Assembly (NCBI GenBank): GCA_017743475.1
Contig: JAGHYV010000037.1
Location: 1-44,189, forward strand
Direction: 5' to 3'
DNA: 44,189 nucleotides
From: Roseiflexus sp.
GTDB lineage: Bacteria; Chloroflexota; Chloroflexia; Chloroflexales; Roseiflexaceae
The stretch's first letter is position 1. The number at the start of each line of letters is the position of its first letter. The notes under the pieces are model-generated. The model saw only the letters and a program-made list of their open reading frames with translations, searched no databases and was not told where the DNA came from. Of the stretch, positions 42,980 through 44,189 are shown one piece after another. A program made the position numbers and the translations under genes.

Positions 42980-43870
42980 TTATGTGCTCAAGATATGCTG
43001 TGCAATTTTTATGGCAGTCTCTGACCCCTTTGGATTGCCTGATGCGAAGCAGAGCAGATACAGCGGATTATTACACGAATTGCGCAGGGCTAGAGGGTTT
43101 TCCGCGACTTTGTAGAAAGCCGTTTGCAACCTTTCGATGAAGAATCGCCCGATCATATTAAGATCAGCTTCTTTCGTGTAATACTCCTCCTCTTTGCCGA
43201 AGAGTGTCATTTGTGTATGGTGAGCATAAAAGGCTTTTTCCCATCCATTTGTGCCAAACATTCTGGTCAAAGCATGTGCCCAAGCTCCGGTTGGCGGCTG
43301 ATTTCTTGTCAAGAGACGGTTGACTGCCATCCCCAGTGGAAATAACAACCACAAATCCACTGCCTGCGTTTGACCCAATGCCTCAATCAGATCCCAGGAT
43401 ACCTGCATACCATAAGGATCGAGAAAAACCGCGGCGCGAGCGTATCGCCAATCATTCCGGTGACACCATTGTATGAGATATTGATTGGCGTCTGTTTCAA
43501 CGACTTCGATGTCGTGCCCCTTGATACGAAACTCGTTTGCGAGCTTTTCCAGCTCTTTTGCTCGTTCTGGATCGCGCTCAATGAACAGATACCTTTTGAA
43601 CGGCGGTTCTACTTCGAGCGCAATACGGGCGCTACCCTTGAGAAAAGCCTCGGTTTCGGGTTCTTCCAGTTCCGGAAAAAGTGGGTTATCCGGGGGTGGT
43701 TGCGATGCCGGTGTGCGGTACCCTGTGCCAGCAAAAGCGTCGACGTAGATGGGTGTCAACTTCCTGGCTCTTTCATTGCCGCTGAAAATAGTCATGTACG
43801 CTTCCAGGTACTTGCGCACACGCTCCAGTTTGTCGGTTGTCCAGTTGCCGCCGAAGCAATGGTCGGCCAT
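42980..43870 (-). CDS. tcmP: Three-Cys-motif partner protein TcmP
   Basis: 296 residues of the TcmP family, methyltransferase-like: [15 protein letters not shown] (motif I region), [27 protein letters not shown] and [20 protein letters not shown], with [14 protein letters not shown] downstream. It opens [22 protein letters not shown]. The family is found with three-Cys proteins of the Gp37/Gp68 kind, and the partner follows here. The substrate is unknown; modification of a nucleic acid or protein is possible. No recognition domain is visible. Confidence 0.9.
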   Translation of the reverse strand: MADHCFGGNWTTDKLERVRKYLEAYMTIFSGNERARKLTPIYVDAFAGTGYRTPASQPPPDNPLFPELEEPETEAFLKGSARIALEVEPPFKRYLFIERDPERAKELEKLANEFRIKGHDIEVVETDANQYLIQWCHRNDWRYARAAVFLDPYGMQVSWDLIEALGQTQAVDLWLLFPLGMAVNRLLTRNQPPTGAWAHALTRMFGTNGWEKAFYAHHTQMTLFGKEEEYYTKEADLNMIGRFFIERLQTAFYKVAENPLALRNSCNNPLYLLCFASGNPKGSETAIKIAQHILST

Positions 43871-44039
43871 GACGCTGCTCTAGAACGAGGTTATGACAGA
43901 ATGCCAGAACAATTGTACGACGGTTTGCACAACAGGTCAACACTCTTTGCACACATCAAGCCACATTATGTTGTATCATCGGGAAAGACCCGATTGCTCG
44001 CACCTGCGCACCGGATGCAGTGATTCGTGACTTCGCCTG

Positions 44040-44189
44040 CATGCCGTTGCTTTCGCACCATCGTCGCAGACGGGCTTCGCCTTGGAAGCTGGAATAGAAC
44101 ACGGATCGGCACGGATATGACGGATCGGCACGGATGATGTCTTGTCTGGAATAGTCCGCGCAGGCGGGCTTCGCCTTGGAAGCTGGAAT
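44040..44189 (+). repeat. Dispersed repeat C, copies at the window end
   Basis: GGGCTTCGCCTTGGAAGCTGG-type blocks occur at 44070-44090 and 44165-44189, with AATAGAACACGGATCGGCAC, ACGGATATGACGGATCGG and TCTTGTCTGGAATAGTC between them. The unit is the same as at 37973-38192. The array runs off the window edge. Confidence 0.8.

Overview
The window looks like a chromosomal segment of a filamentous anoxygenic phototroph of the Chloroflexi, most like Roseiflexus. This is inferred from high G+C, the style of the proteins (DUF4058, CHAT, MoxR/VWA, TROVE, TcmP families) and the many interspersed hairpin repeats; no database was searched.

Layout. 1-606: cut-off DUF4058 gene (minus). 722-8518: translation block infC-rpmI-rplT-rRNA methyltransferase, then a T-box leader and pheS, a GT-C-type membrane protein, and pheT. 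infC appears to start at a non-canonical AUC codon. 8519-9107: hairpin-rich repeats. 9108-13347: partner-switching signalling set (STAS protein, kinase-STAS fusion, membrane GAF/PP2C phosphatase). 13403-15243: PhaR-like regulator and patatin-like lipase. 15240-17360 (minus): MoxR ATPase and VWA protein. 17464-18875: DUF4870 membrane protein and gamma-carbonic-anhydrase-like protein, convergent.

19072-20990 (minus): a decayed Ro60/TROVE gene. Just upstream of it lie two tandem tRNA-like RNA modules behind their own promoter, which I read as a candidate double bacterial Y RNA locus. This is the most interesting item. 21096-23759: gamma-glutamyltransferase and an alpha/beta hydrolase, divergent. 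23836-24858: a decayed HEPN-type gene pair. 24992-25063: tRNA-Asn with a consensus promoter.

25200-37754 is an accessory, conflict-type island. It holds a three-gene cassette (two-domain amidase with three internal repeats, CHAT protease, HTH plus degenerate STAND-like protein), a small effector-associated protein broken by one in-frame TGA, and a 1198-aa NLR-like NTPase/TPR protein. The NLR gene changes base composition sharply after its N-terminal domain, and it shares a short glycine-rich motif with the small protein. The island ends at a tRNA-Ile gene whose variable loop carries a 40-nt insert flanked by a 5-bp direct repeat, followed by a wrecked IS630-type transposase and a HEAT-like gene fragment.

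37755-38600: dispersed repeats. 38601-41848 (minus): metallophosphoesterase, a second MoxR and a second VWA protein. 42110-42202: truncated Uma2-like start. 42255-43870 (minus): TcmP and its Gp37/Gp68-type three-Cys partner. 44040-44189: more repeats.

Housekeeping promoters in the window often use an extended -10 (TGCTATAAT). Several genes (Ro60, the HEPN pair, the small adaptor, the transposase) carry frameshifts or stops, so this stretch mixes a stable translation core with decaying accessory DNA.
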